The notes under the pieces: generated by a model | What the model was told of the DNA's origin: nothing | What the model saw: only the letters and a program-made list of their open reading frames with translations | Database searches by the model: none | Made by a program: the position numbers and the translations under genes | NCBI GenBank assembly: GCA_964521025.1 | Contig: CAZFPK010000087.1 | Coordinates: forward strand, 1-8,966 | Direction of reading: 5' to 3' | DNA length: 8,966 bases | DNA from: DRTC01 sp964521025 | Lineage (GTDB): Bacteria; Cloacimonadota; Cloacimonadia; Cloacimonadales; TCS61 | Shown here: positions 1-5,899 of the stretch, one piece after another | How the letters are laid out: the number at the start of each line of letters is the position of its first letter | Numbering within the stretch: position 1 is the stretch's first letter

Positions 1-772
1 AGGCATCTTCAGAAGCTTCTTCATCGATAACATCGATAATATCATCGACGGTGATCCTGCCCAGAAGATGGTTTTCTTTATCCACGACCGGCAAAATATA
101 AAGATCATATTTTCGGAAAAGATGGGCAACATTCTCCTGGTCCATTTCTACCGGAGCATAAATAACTTCTTTATCCATAATATCGCTTGCTTTTGTTTCA
201 GGTTTTGCCAGAAGCAATCGGGTAATTTCCAGCACACCGATCAATTTTTTCGCATCATCGATCACAAAAACATAATGGATATTTTCCACATCTTCATAAT
301 TTTCCCTGATATATTCGATCATTTCGTCGCGTTTCATATCCTGCTGCAAAGCGATGATCTCGGTCTGCATCAAACCGCCGGCTGATTCTTCGTCGTATTC
401 CAACAACTGTTTTATCTCTTCCGAATCTTCCTCGTCGATCTTTTCCAAAAGTTGTTGGGAACGGTCTTCATCCAATTCGCTGATGATATCCGCTGCTTCG
501 TCGGTCTCCATCTCATCGATTATTTTGACCAATTTCTGCTGCTGGATCTTCTTCAAAATTTCTTCCCGGATTTCATCATAAAGGTCGGGCAGCACATCGG
601 AAGCGTTTTCGTCATTCAGCAGGCGGAAAGTATTTATGTGATGTTCAGCAGGAAGTTCATTAATGATCTGGGCGATATCGCCGGGATGAAGTTTATTCAA
701 ATCTTCTTTCAGTTCGACTATTTTATCCTGTTCGAGAAATTCCAGAACCTTTTCATAATTTATTTTTATCAT
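1..772 (-). CDS. mgtE: MgtE-family magnesium transporter, N-terminal part (cut by window edge)
   Basis: Read on the minus strand, the frame opens at ATG 772-770 and stays open to the window edge, giving 257 residues; base 1 belongs to the next codon. Known MgtE proteins are about 450 residues: a cytoplasmic N domain, two CBS domains and a five-helix Mg2+ channel. Visible here are the acidic, helical N domain (about residues 25-130), the hallmark YDEESAGGLMQTE joining it to CBS1 (126-138), CBS1 (about 135-190) and CBS2 (about 195-255, with DIMDKEV, LPVVD and GRITVDDIIDVID). The transmembrane domain lies outside the window. The many Asp/Glu residues fit the Mg2+-sensing surface that closes the channel when cytosolic Mg2+ is high; this is family knowledge. 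The start is supported by GGAAA at 778-782, six bases upstream. The gene is divergent from the DUF438 gene. No M-box-like leader fits in the short upstream gap. Confidence 0.93.
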   Translation of the reverse strand, partial: MIKINYEKVLEFLEQDKIVELKEDLNKLHPGDIAQIINELPAEHHINTFRLLNDENASDVLPDLYDEIREEILKKIQQQKLVKIIDEMETDEAADIISELDEDRSQQLLEKIDEEDSEEIKQLLEYDEESAGGLMQTEIIALQQDMKRDEMIEYIRENYEDVENIHYVFVIDDAKKLIGVLEITRLLLAKPETKASDIMDKEVIYAPVEMDQENVAHLFRKYDLYILPVVDKENHLLGRITVDDIIDVIDEEASEDA

Positions 773-801
773 AAGCATTTCCTTTTTTTTCGATGATGAT
801 T

Positions 802-851
802 TGAAATTTTGAATAACGATTTATTTGTCTATGAAATTTTGAATAAAGATT
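802..851. repeat. Imperfect direct repeat between divergent genes
   Basis: Two 20-base copies, 802-821 and 832-851, match at 19 of 20 positions (core TGAAATTTTGAATAA, then C or A, then GATT). They are offset by exactly 30 bases. They lie in the gap between mgtE and the DUF438 gene. The 30-base offset is close to three helical turns, so a pair of protein-binding sites is possible, but no known operator is recognised. A local duplication with no function is the simplest alternative. Confidence 0.6.
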
Positions 852-891
852 GACCGGAAAATTGAATTTGCGAATTTGTGACCTCAAAAAA

Positions 892-898
892 GAGGTGA
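892..898 (+). promoter_or_regulatory. Shine-Dalgarno site deciding the DUF438 gene start
   Basis: GAGGTGA, an exact match to part of the anti-16S complement, lies just before ATG 901. This site favours 901 over the in-frame TTG at 850, which would add 17 residues (MTGKLNLRICDLKKEVS) not expected for the family. Confidence 0.8.
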
Positions 899-900
899 GT

Positions 901-2094
901 ATGTCGGAAATAATAAAAACCAGTGAAAAAAGAATTGAAAGTCTTCTTCAATTTTCTCTGGGTATCATAAACGGAGAAGACGGATTTGAGCTCGTTCAAA
1001 AGCATAAACAAGCATTGGAAAACATCACTCCTTACGATATGGTGGCGATGGAAGACAAACAACTGCAGATGGGAATCACTCCGGCAAAAATCAAAAAACA
1101 CATCGAAAAAATAATGAATGTGATCTATTCTCATTTGAAAAAGTATGAATGGAAAAAGCCTGAACAGGACCATCCGTTATATTATTTGATGCTGGAAAAC
1201 CGGGAATTGGAGAAGATCTTGAATCAGATCAAACTGACATTGAGAAAAAAGGATTTTACCGGTATGGCGAAATTGATCCGAAAATTACCGGAATTCAATA
1301 ATCATTATATCCGCAAGGAAAATATCCTCTTTCCGTATTTAGAAAAAACCTGGGAAAATTATCGTCCCTTGCAGGTCATGTGGTCTCTGCATGATGACAT
1401 CCGGAAAAAATGGAAACAATTCCTCGAGCATATCGAATCCGAAGGGAAATTCAACCAGATCCTCCATAAAGATCTGGGACAACTTTTCTTCTTGATGTAC
1501 GGTATGATCTTCAAAGAAGAACTCGTTATGTATCCGATCGCAATGGAAACAGTTGCCGAAGACGATTGGAAGGAGATGCAGGAACAAAGCTTTGAGATCG
1601 GGTTTTCTTATATTACTTCGCCCGAAAAAAATGCGGATTTATCCAAACAAAAAAGCGAGAAGAAAAATTCGGATGATCCGATCGATGCTTCTCTGAATAC
1701 AAAAACCGGACATCTTAACAAAACTCAAATCGAACAAATATTTGATTCTCTGCCGCTGGATCTGACTTTTATCGATGAACATGATGAAGTCAAATATTTT
1801 AACAGACCGGATGACAGGTTTTTCCCGCGTTCACCTGCGATCATCGGCAGGAAAGTGCAGAATTGTCATCCGCCGGAAAGCGTTCATATCGTCGAGAAAA
1901 TATTACATGCCTTTAAAAGCGGAGAAAAGAATAAAGCGGAATTCCGCATCGAGATGAAAGGAAAATTCATCCTGATCAAATATTTTGCTGTCAGGAATGT
2001 AGAGGGGAAATATCATGGCACTCTGGAAGTCAGCCAGGATATTACCGAGATCAGGAAACTCGAAGGTGAACGGAGACTTCTCGATTGGGATTGA
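901..2094 (+). CDS. DUF438 - hemerythrin HHE - PAS domain protein
   Basis: This is a soluble 397-residue protein with three domains. A helical DUF438 domain (about 8-80) is followed by a hemerythrin-like four-helix bundle (about 88-240). Candidate di-iron ligands are H91, E99, H135, E140 (HYIRKE), H164 (WSLHDD) and E206/E207 (FKEELVMYP). A charged linker (about 242-270) leads to a C-terminal PAS domain (about 272-390) with the family signatures FNRPDDRFFPRSPAIIGRK, NCHPPESVHIVEKI, YFAVRN and LEVSQDITEIRKLEGE. The end in RLLDWD followed by TGA is where I expect this family to stop. From family knowledge, hemerythrin domains bind non-haem di-iron and O2 or related ligands, so a cytoplasmic sensor or redox role is plausible, but the function of this architecture is not established. 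No kinase or output domain is present. A gap without an obvious promoter separates it from chaN downstream. Confidence 0.9.
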   Translation: MSEIIKTSEKRIESLLQFSLGIINGEDGFELVQKHKQALENITPYDMVAMEDKQLQMGITPAKIKKHIEKIMNVIYSHLKKYEWKKPEQDHPLYYLMLENRELEKILNQIKLTLRKKDFTGMAKLIRKLPEFNNHYIRKENILFPYLEKTWENYRPLQVMWSLHDDIRKKWKQFLEHIESEGKFNQILHKDLGQLFFLMYGMIFKEELVMYPIAMETVAEDDWKEMQEQSFEIGFSYITSPEKNADLSKQKSEKKNSDDPIDASLNTKTGHLNKTQIEQIFDSLPLDLTFIDEHDEVKYFNRPDDRFFPRSPAIIGRKVQNCHPPESVHIVEKILHAFKSGEKNKAEFRIEMKGKFILIKYFAVRNVEGKYHGTLEVSQDITEIRKLEGERRLLDWD

Positions 2095-2207
2095 AAATAA
2101 TATTAAACACCGAATAACACTGAAAATCATTCTTATTAATTTGAATCTATCTGCAAACACATACCTGACTTTTTGAAGTTTTAAAGGATTTTGCACAATA
2201 GAAATTG

Positions 2208-2225
2208 AAACCGCTGATGCGGTTT
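2208..2225. repeat. Palindrome of array A, unit 1
   Basis: AAACCGC-TGAT-GCGGTTT is a perfect 7-base-pair stem with a 4-base loop. No T-run follows on the plus strand, so it does not look like a terminator of the DUF438 gene. It is the first of three palindromes in this gap. Confidence 0.65.
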
Positions 2226-2270
2226 GGTTGGTATGTATTGTATTTATTCCATAAATAATTAATTAACCCA

Positions 2271-2303
2271 CAACTGATTACTCCGGCTCAGACGGATCAG
2301 TTG
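2271..2303. repeat. Palindrome of array A, unit 2 (bulged stem)
   Basis: Outer arms CAACTGAT (2271-2278) and ATCAGTTG (2296-2303) pair over 8 bases. Inside, CCG (2283-2285) pairs with CGG (2293-2295) around a loop at 2286-2292, leaving TACT (2279-2282) as a bulge. No T-run follows. Confidence 0.6.
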
Positions 2304-2333
2304 AGGGAAAAAGAAAATCACAGATAAAACTTC

Positions 2334-2363
2334 AACCATTTTAATGGTTTCTGAAATTTTCAG
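2334..2363. repeat. Palindrome of array A, unit 3, with tail shared with array B
   Basis: AACCATT-TT-AATGGTT (2334-2349) is a perfect 7-base-pair palindrome with a 2-base centre. It is followed by CTGAAATTTTCAG (2351-2363), itself a short inverted repeat. Palindrome and tail recur almost unchanged at 8827-8857, which makes this a dispersed repeat. Confidence 0.7.
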
Positions 2364-2400
2364 TTAATTTTTGCAGAACCCATTTGGAAGTTTTTTAAAA

Positions 2401-2406
2401 AAGGAG
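2401..2406 (+). promoter_or_regulatory. Shine-Dalgarno site deciding the ChaN-like gene start
   Basis: AAGGAG lies six bases before ATG 2413. The signal peptide also begins at this ATG, so the in-frame TTG at 2371 is rejected as a start. Confidence 0.85.
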
Positions 2407-2412
2407 AAATCA

Positions 2413-3291
2413 ATGAAAAAAGCAATCTTAAATTTATTCTTGATCGTATCTGTTTCTTTTCTTTTCGGAACATCGGAAGGAAAACCGGCTTATAAATTGT
2501 TTAATTCCGAAGGGAAAGATATCTTTTTTGAGGAAATGATGACCGAACTAATAACAGCAGATATGGTCTTCTTCGGAGAATTACATGACAACCCGATCGC
2601 TCACTGGCTGGAACTGGAAGTTACCAAAGCCTGCTTTCAGGAAGTTGGAGAAAAACTGGTCCTGGGAGCAGAGATGTTCGAAGCGGATAACCAGCTGCTG
2701 CTCGATGAATACTTGCAGGGAATGATTTCGGAAAAAAGTTTCGAAAATGAGATCCGGCTGTGGTCGAATTATGAGACGGATTACAAACCGCTGGTGGAAT
2801 TTGCCAAAACGAATAATCTCGATTTCATTGCTTCCAATATTCCCCGTAGATACGCTTCCGTAGTTTCTAAAAAAGGATTTGAAGGACTCGCTGAATTGGA
2901 GCCGGAAGCAAGAAAATACATCGCTCCTTTGCCCATTATTTACGATCCGGAAGTGGAATGTTACAAAAAAATGCTGGAAATGGGAAATATGCCGGGAGCC
3001 ATGATGGATAAAAACAATTTCCCGAAAGCACAGGCAATTAAAGATGCGACCATGTCTTATTTCATTCTGGAAAATTGGCAGACCGGCAAATTATTCCTCC
3101 ATTTTAACGGCAGTTATCATTCGGATAATTATGAGGGGATCGTCTGGTATTTGTTAAAGGAAAAGCCGGAATTGAAAATTAAGACCATTACTACTATTTT
3201 GCAGGAAAAATTGGGAACTCCGGCTGGCGAGGAACTGGAAAAAGCGGATTTTATTATTGCGGTGCCGGAAGCGATGACGAGGAGTTATTAG
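2413..3291 (+). CDS. Secreted ChaN/DUF399-type haem-binding family protein
   Basis: The 292-residue product belongs to the Cofac_haem_bdg/DUF399 family, whose best-known member is Campylobacter ChaN, an iron-regulated haem-binding lipoprotein. Signatures in order are FFGELHDNPIAH (53-64), EMFEADNQLLLDEYL (87-101), ETDYKPLVEFA (121-131), NIPRRYAS (142-149), KDATMSYFI (210-218), LHFNGSYHSDNYEGI (229-243) and the C-terminal VPEAMTRSY (284-292). Length and motif order fit a complete protein. Residues 1-23 form a signal peptide (MKK, then a hydrophobic stretch). No lipobox cysteine is present, so the protein looks soluble and exported (periplasmic, probably) rather than a lipoprotein. Haem or metal cofactor binding is family inference; in the family the ligands are tyrosine-type and I cannot assign them with certainty. 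No haem transporter genes lie nearby. Confidence 0.88.
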   Translation: MKKAILNLFLIVSVSFLFGTSEGKPAYKLFNSEGKDIFFEEMMTELITADMVFFGELHDNPIAHWLELEVTKACFQEVGEKLVLGAEMFEADNQLLLDEYLQGMISEKSFENEIRLWSNYETDYKPLVEFAKTNNLDFIASNIPRRYASVVSKKGFEGLAELEPEARKYIAPLPIIYDPEVECYKKMLEMGNMPGAMMDKNNFPKAQAIKDATMSYFILENWQTGKLFLHFNGSYHSDNYEGIVWYLLKEKPELKIKTITTILQEKLGTPAGEELEKADFIIAVPEAMTRSY

Positions 3292-3303
3292 GATTTTGGA
3301 TTA

Positions 3304-3334
3304 TTAAAAAAGCCGGACCACACAAGTCCGGCTT
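3304..3334 (-). terminator. Intrinsic terminator for the minus-strand selenoprotein transcript
   Basis: AAGCCGGAC (3310-3318) pairs with GTCCGGCTT (3326-3334) around a 7-base loop, a GC-rich 9-base-pair stem. Read on the minus strand the stem is followed by a run of six T (3311-3306 on the plus strand are A) and then AATAA, the classic intrinsic terminator form. On the plus strand the sequence after the stem (CAATTG) is a poor U-tract, so termination of the plus-strand gene here would be weaker. Confidence 0.85.
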
Positions 3335-3379
3335 CAATTGTCTATTAACAAACAAGAATGTTTGTTTTACACTCCGTAA

Positions 3380-3405
3380 AGCAAGATTCCGATCTTGCTC
3401 TTTTT
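3380..3405 (+). terminator. Intrinsic terminator for the plus-strand ChaN-like gene
   Basis: AGCAAGAT (3380-3387) pairs with ATCTTGCT (3392-3399) around TCCG, a UNCG-type tetraloop that is unusually stable in RNA. C and then TTTTT (3401-3405) follow on the plus strand. It lies 88 bases past the ChaN-like stop codon. Confidence 0.8.
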
Positions 3406-3411
3406 ATTCAG

Positions 3412-3431
3412 AACAATTTGGGCAAATTGTT
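3412..3431. repeat. Perfect 9-base-pair palindrome in the convergent region
   Basis: AACAATTTG-GG-CAAATTGTT. The two-base centre resembles the palindromes of arrays A and B. There is a short T-run (TT then A) on the plus strand. A role as a back-up terminator or RNA-stabilising hairpin is possible. Confidence 0.55.
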
Positions 3432-3446
3432 TTACGACTACATCAT

Positions 3447-3490
3447 CAAGATTTATCCTCCGCAGCTTTTAGTGAAGGAGGATCATCTTG
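3447..3490 (-). other. Hairpin spanning the stop codon of the selenoprotein gene
   Basis: CAAGAT (3447-3452) and ATCCTCC (3455-3461) pair with ATCTTG (3485-3490) and GGAGGAT (3477-3483). That gives 13 base pairs, interrupted by a 2x1 internal loop. The 15-base apical loop (3462-3476) contains the TAA stop codon (3469-3471) of the minus-strand gene. It may affect translation termination or protect the transcript's 3' end; the function is unknown. Confidence 0.55.
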
Positions 3491-5631
3491 TGGATTTGAT
3501 TATTTTCCACACCTTCGAACCTGTAGAAATAGATTCCGCTGCCGACTGCTCTGTTGTTATCATCTTTACCGTTCCAGGTGATGTAACCGCGACCGTTATT
3601 TTCCGGCAGCGCACTAAATGTTCTGACTTTCTGTCCCTTCACATTGTAAATAGAAAGAGAAGCATTTTCCACATCTTCCTGTTTTAATTGATAAGAAATG
3701 GTAGTTAAAGGTTTGAATGGATTCGGGTAATTGCCGAACAACTTTGTCTGCATGGGCAGAAGTTCATCATCATTAGTTGTTCCGGTATAGGTAAATTCAT
3801 ATTGCGTAATTTCGGACTCTCCACTTAAATAAACTGCAGAAACTCCGGCATTGTATGTCTGTCCATTTATCAATCCGGAAAAAGTATAAGATTGATCGAC
3901 AATAAGTTCCACAACCGGATTCTGCAGATCATCGAGAAAAACATTGAAACCGATAAATTCCGGATCATTCGGAAGCGTCCAGGTCGCAACGCCAAGTTCG
4001 GTTACCTGCAGGTTTTGCGGAGCAATCAAAGGAGCACCGCCGATCCCGAAGAAATCGATAATACCCGATACAGCATCGTCGAGAGAGTTGTTACCACCGA
4101 GTCCTGTGATCTCAAATGATACACCGATAGTTTTGTAGGTGCCGGCATCATTGGCAATACCGCAATCATATCCGACAGTCGGGTTAGAGAACAAAACGGT
4201 CGCAGGTGCTATCGGCTGCAGATGATCTATATAACTATTTTCTCCGGAATAAGTCCAATTCATACCGGAAAGGAAATCCGCACCTTCCACATTCGATAGA
4301 TCGCCCGTACCATCTGATAGAGCATTGATATTTAAGTAGGGATGAAGTGTTGTTTCCGGATCCCATCCCCAGATGTCTCCGCCTTCTATATATAAATTTC
4401 CGCCGTTGTTCAAATAATTTACTAATGGAACTGCTTCTGTTTCTGTGAGTACAAAATTATTGTTGTAGATCCCCAGCAGAACAAAAACCGCATCAGCATT
4501 ACTGGAAAGCGGGTATTCCGTAATGTCGCTAGTCAGATAGACAGCTCCTGCAGAATAGAAATTCTCGATCGATGCCTGCAGGATAGGACCGGTGGCCGTG
4601 GGATCGAGATCTAAGATCACAATATAACGAACACTTGGATCGATCACATAAACATTAAAAGAACTGATAGCAGTATAACCGTTATAAGTTCCAATAATAT
4701 CTATTTGGACATTCCCGCCGGTATCGAATGATGTCAAAGTAAGTTCTGTTCCGTCCAAAACTGCATCTACGATCAAAGGATCGCTGCTTTGAACGGAGAG
4801 TTCTGCCGCTACGGGATTGCCCTGATAATAGAAGTAATCTGTCAGGTCAAAAACTGCCGTATCATTCAAATCCATTTCTTGATCTGTGATCGGATTCGGT
4901 GCTGTGAGCGGGAAAGAAGCCATTCCAGCCTGCAGGATCGGATACATATTAAATGGATATTGAGGATATCCGGGTACTGTAAAGACACCCGTTGTATTTA
5001 CATGCTGAACAAGAACAACAGCTTTGGTGAGAGCCAGATCCCAACTCGGATCGATATCGAAAGAATGTACAAATTGCTCGGAAGAACCGTTCTCCGTCAG
5101 GTTAAAATCTTCTTCATAATAGCGAACGACCGTACTGTTGTAAGAATTGCTGTAAAAGTAAGTCAGCAGGAAAATTATCCTGCGGTCTTCGGCAGCAACG
5201 GTTTCTGTCATTAATGCATCCGCGGTGATCTCGATTTGTTCGCGTGTAATGTTCATCAGGACATCTAATTCCATTGGACTGGAAACATTTACCAGGTCAT
5301 TATAGATATTCTGATAGCGGGAATATACTCCTCCTCCTCCTCCCAGATCAAAAGTGTCGCCATTGAAGGCAGAAGACGGTAAAGCCTGCACACCGTAATC
5401 TCCATATCTGACAGCATAATTCGGGCTGGGATGCGAACCGTCACCTTCCCATATTATCGGGATAAAATAATCTACATTTTCATACATTTGCCATAATGCC
5501 GCACGAGCATCGGGACAGTAACCTCACCAGGTCTCCGTGAATACTTCTCCCGCAATAAATCTTTGAGAAGCGTTTACTACTGTTAATGATGAAAGCAGCA
5601 GTATAATCAATAAAACATAATTCTTTTTCAT
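3469..5631 (-). CDS. Secreted thioredoxin-like (Omp28-type) selenoprotein with T9SS-like sorting domain
   Basis: Read as one 720-residue protein from ATG 5631-5629 to TAA 3471-3469, with an in-frame TGA at codon 36 (5526-5524) taken as selenocysteine. Residues 1-22 are a signal peptide. VFTETWUGYCPDARAAL (30-46) is a thioredoxin-type active site with U36 and C39. ALPSSAFNG (83-91) gives the matching cis-proline P85. An all-glycine run lies at 97-101. Further on are an Ig-like region (about 249-331), an alpha/beta region resembling an amidotransferase fold (about 333-520), a fibronectin-III-like domain (about 535-615) and a T9SS type A-like/FlgD-like C-terminal domain with NYPNPF (634-639). 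It would act outside the inner membrane, perhaps on the cell surface, in thiol/disulfide chemistry. The family resembles Omp28-related Bacteroidota proteins in which I expect cysteine at position 36. It appears to be monocistronic, with a terminator downstream and a long upstream gap. Alternatives are a nonsense-mutated pseudogene or a sequencing error. Translation from ATG 5487 would lose the signal peptide and active site and has no convincing ribosome-binding site. Confidence 0.82.
5329..5343 (-). repeat. GGA trinucleotide repeat coding five glycines
   Basis: Five perfect TCC units on the plus strand give five GGA glycine codons (residues 97-101) just after the thioredoxin cis-Pro region. 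The mRNA segment is also a strong internal Shine-Dalgarno-like sequence, but no start codon follows at a suitable distance. Gain or loss of units would stay in frame. Confidence 0.8.
5489..5517 (-). promoter_or_regulatory. Candidate bacterial SECIS element
   Basis: Number the minus-strand bases after the TGA as +1 (position 5523). Bases +13 to +17 (GAUGC) pair with +25 to +29 (GCAUU). U18 is bulged, C19 pairs with G24, and the apical loop is GUGC (+20 to +23). A lower stem of 4 base pairs (+7 to +10 with +32 to +35) continues below a 2x2 internal loop. The apical loop begins 19 bases after the TGA. From established knowledge, bacterial SECIS hairpins sit within the coding region just after the UGA, with the apical loop about 16-37 bases away and a G (often GU) in the loop. 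The E. coli fdhF element also has a bulged U. Hand folding only. Confidence 0.65.
5524..5526 (-). other. In-frame TGA read as selenocysteine
   Basis: The TGA lies between Trp35 (TGG) and Gly37 (GGT), at the first position of a CxxC-type motif. It is one base from either cysteine codon. UGA is a genuine stop in this genome, because the genes ending at 2094, 6829 and 7273 all terminate at TGA at sensible protein ends. General UGA reassignment to Trp or Gly is therefore unlikely. Confidence 0.75.
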
Positions 5632-5638
5632 CTTGCAT

Positions 5639-5644
5639 CTCCTT
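5639..5644 (-). promoter_or_regulatory. Shine-Dalgarno site for the selenoprotein gene
   Basis: AAGGAG on the minus strand, seven bases before ATG 5631-5629. A strong ribosome-binding site in front of a perfect signal peptide supports the upstream start and so the reading through the TGA. Confidence 0.85.
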
Positions 5645-5740
5645 AATTTTTTAGTACAAAATATTTGCACCTTCTGGGACAACAGAATTTTGTGATGTTA
5701 TTATGTCAAAAAAAAAGTTGTTTTCATTAAAATAATAATT

Positions 5741-5754
5741 TTGATATTAATCAA
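5741..5754. promoter_or_regulatory. FNR/CRP-family type operator
   Basis: TTGAT-ATTA-ATCAA is a perfect match to the established FNR consensus TTGAT-N4-ATCAA. It lies 110-123 bases upstream of the selenoprotein start codon in a gap of 268 bases. A TTGACA at 5709-5704 and CATAAT at 5705-5700 (minus strand) lie between it and the gene, but I could not settle on a -35/-10 pair, so activator or repressor geometry is unresolved. FNR-family binding is inference from the motif; no fnr gene is in the window. The palindrome could also arise by chance in AT-rich DNA. Confidence 0.5.
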
Positions 5755-5899
5755 ATACATTTATGCTGCTTATGAATCCGTATTCTAATTCTTTCGAAAA
5801 TAAGGAGATGGAATTTACACAAAATAAACAGATCGGTATCTTGTCTAACTCAGTCAGCTTTATTTTAATAATGTTTTCCGTTCGCTGATAAATGAAAGT

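Larger units (their letters stand above)
2095..2412. other. Hairpin-bearing intergenic stretch without a gene
   Basis: This 318-base gap separates the DUF438 gene from the ChaN-like gene. I see no credible coding sequence. The first 110 bases are AT-rich and featureless apart from a GAAGTT..AAAGGAT segment (2175-2189) that recurs at 8805-8819. The rest carries the short palindromes described separately (2208-2363), and the ChaN-like gene's ribosome-binding site lies at 2401-2406. No convincing intrinsic terminator or sigma-70 promoter was found. Confidence 0.7.

Noticed and set aside
773..900. M-box (Mg2+) riboswitch in front of mgtE
   Set aside because: The divergent gap is only 128 bases, too short for that riboswitch plus a promoter, and I see no terminator/antiterminator pair.
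850..900. N-terminal extension of the DUF438 gene from TTG 850
   Set aside because: GAGGTGA directly precedes ATG 901, and the extra 17 residues are not expected for the family.
3469..5487. Start of the large minus-strand gene at ATG 5487
   Set aside because: It would remove the signal peptide and active-site motif from a protein with a secretion tail, and there is no good ribosome-binding site there, whereas AAGGAG precedes ATG 5631.
5524..5526. TGA as a simple nonsense mutation or as Trp/Gly through a changed genetic code
   Set aside because: Other genes in the window end at TGA at sensible protein ends, so UGA is a stop here. The codon falls exactly on the active-site cysteine, with an intact frame on both sides and a SECIS-like hairpin after it. 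A mutation or sequencing error cannot be fully excluded.
5763..5888. 41-codon plus-strand open frame between the selenoprotein and sigma genes
   Set aside because: No Shine-Dalgarno site before its ATG and no recognisable motif; such short frames are common by chance.
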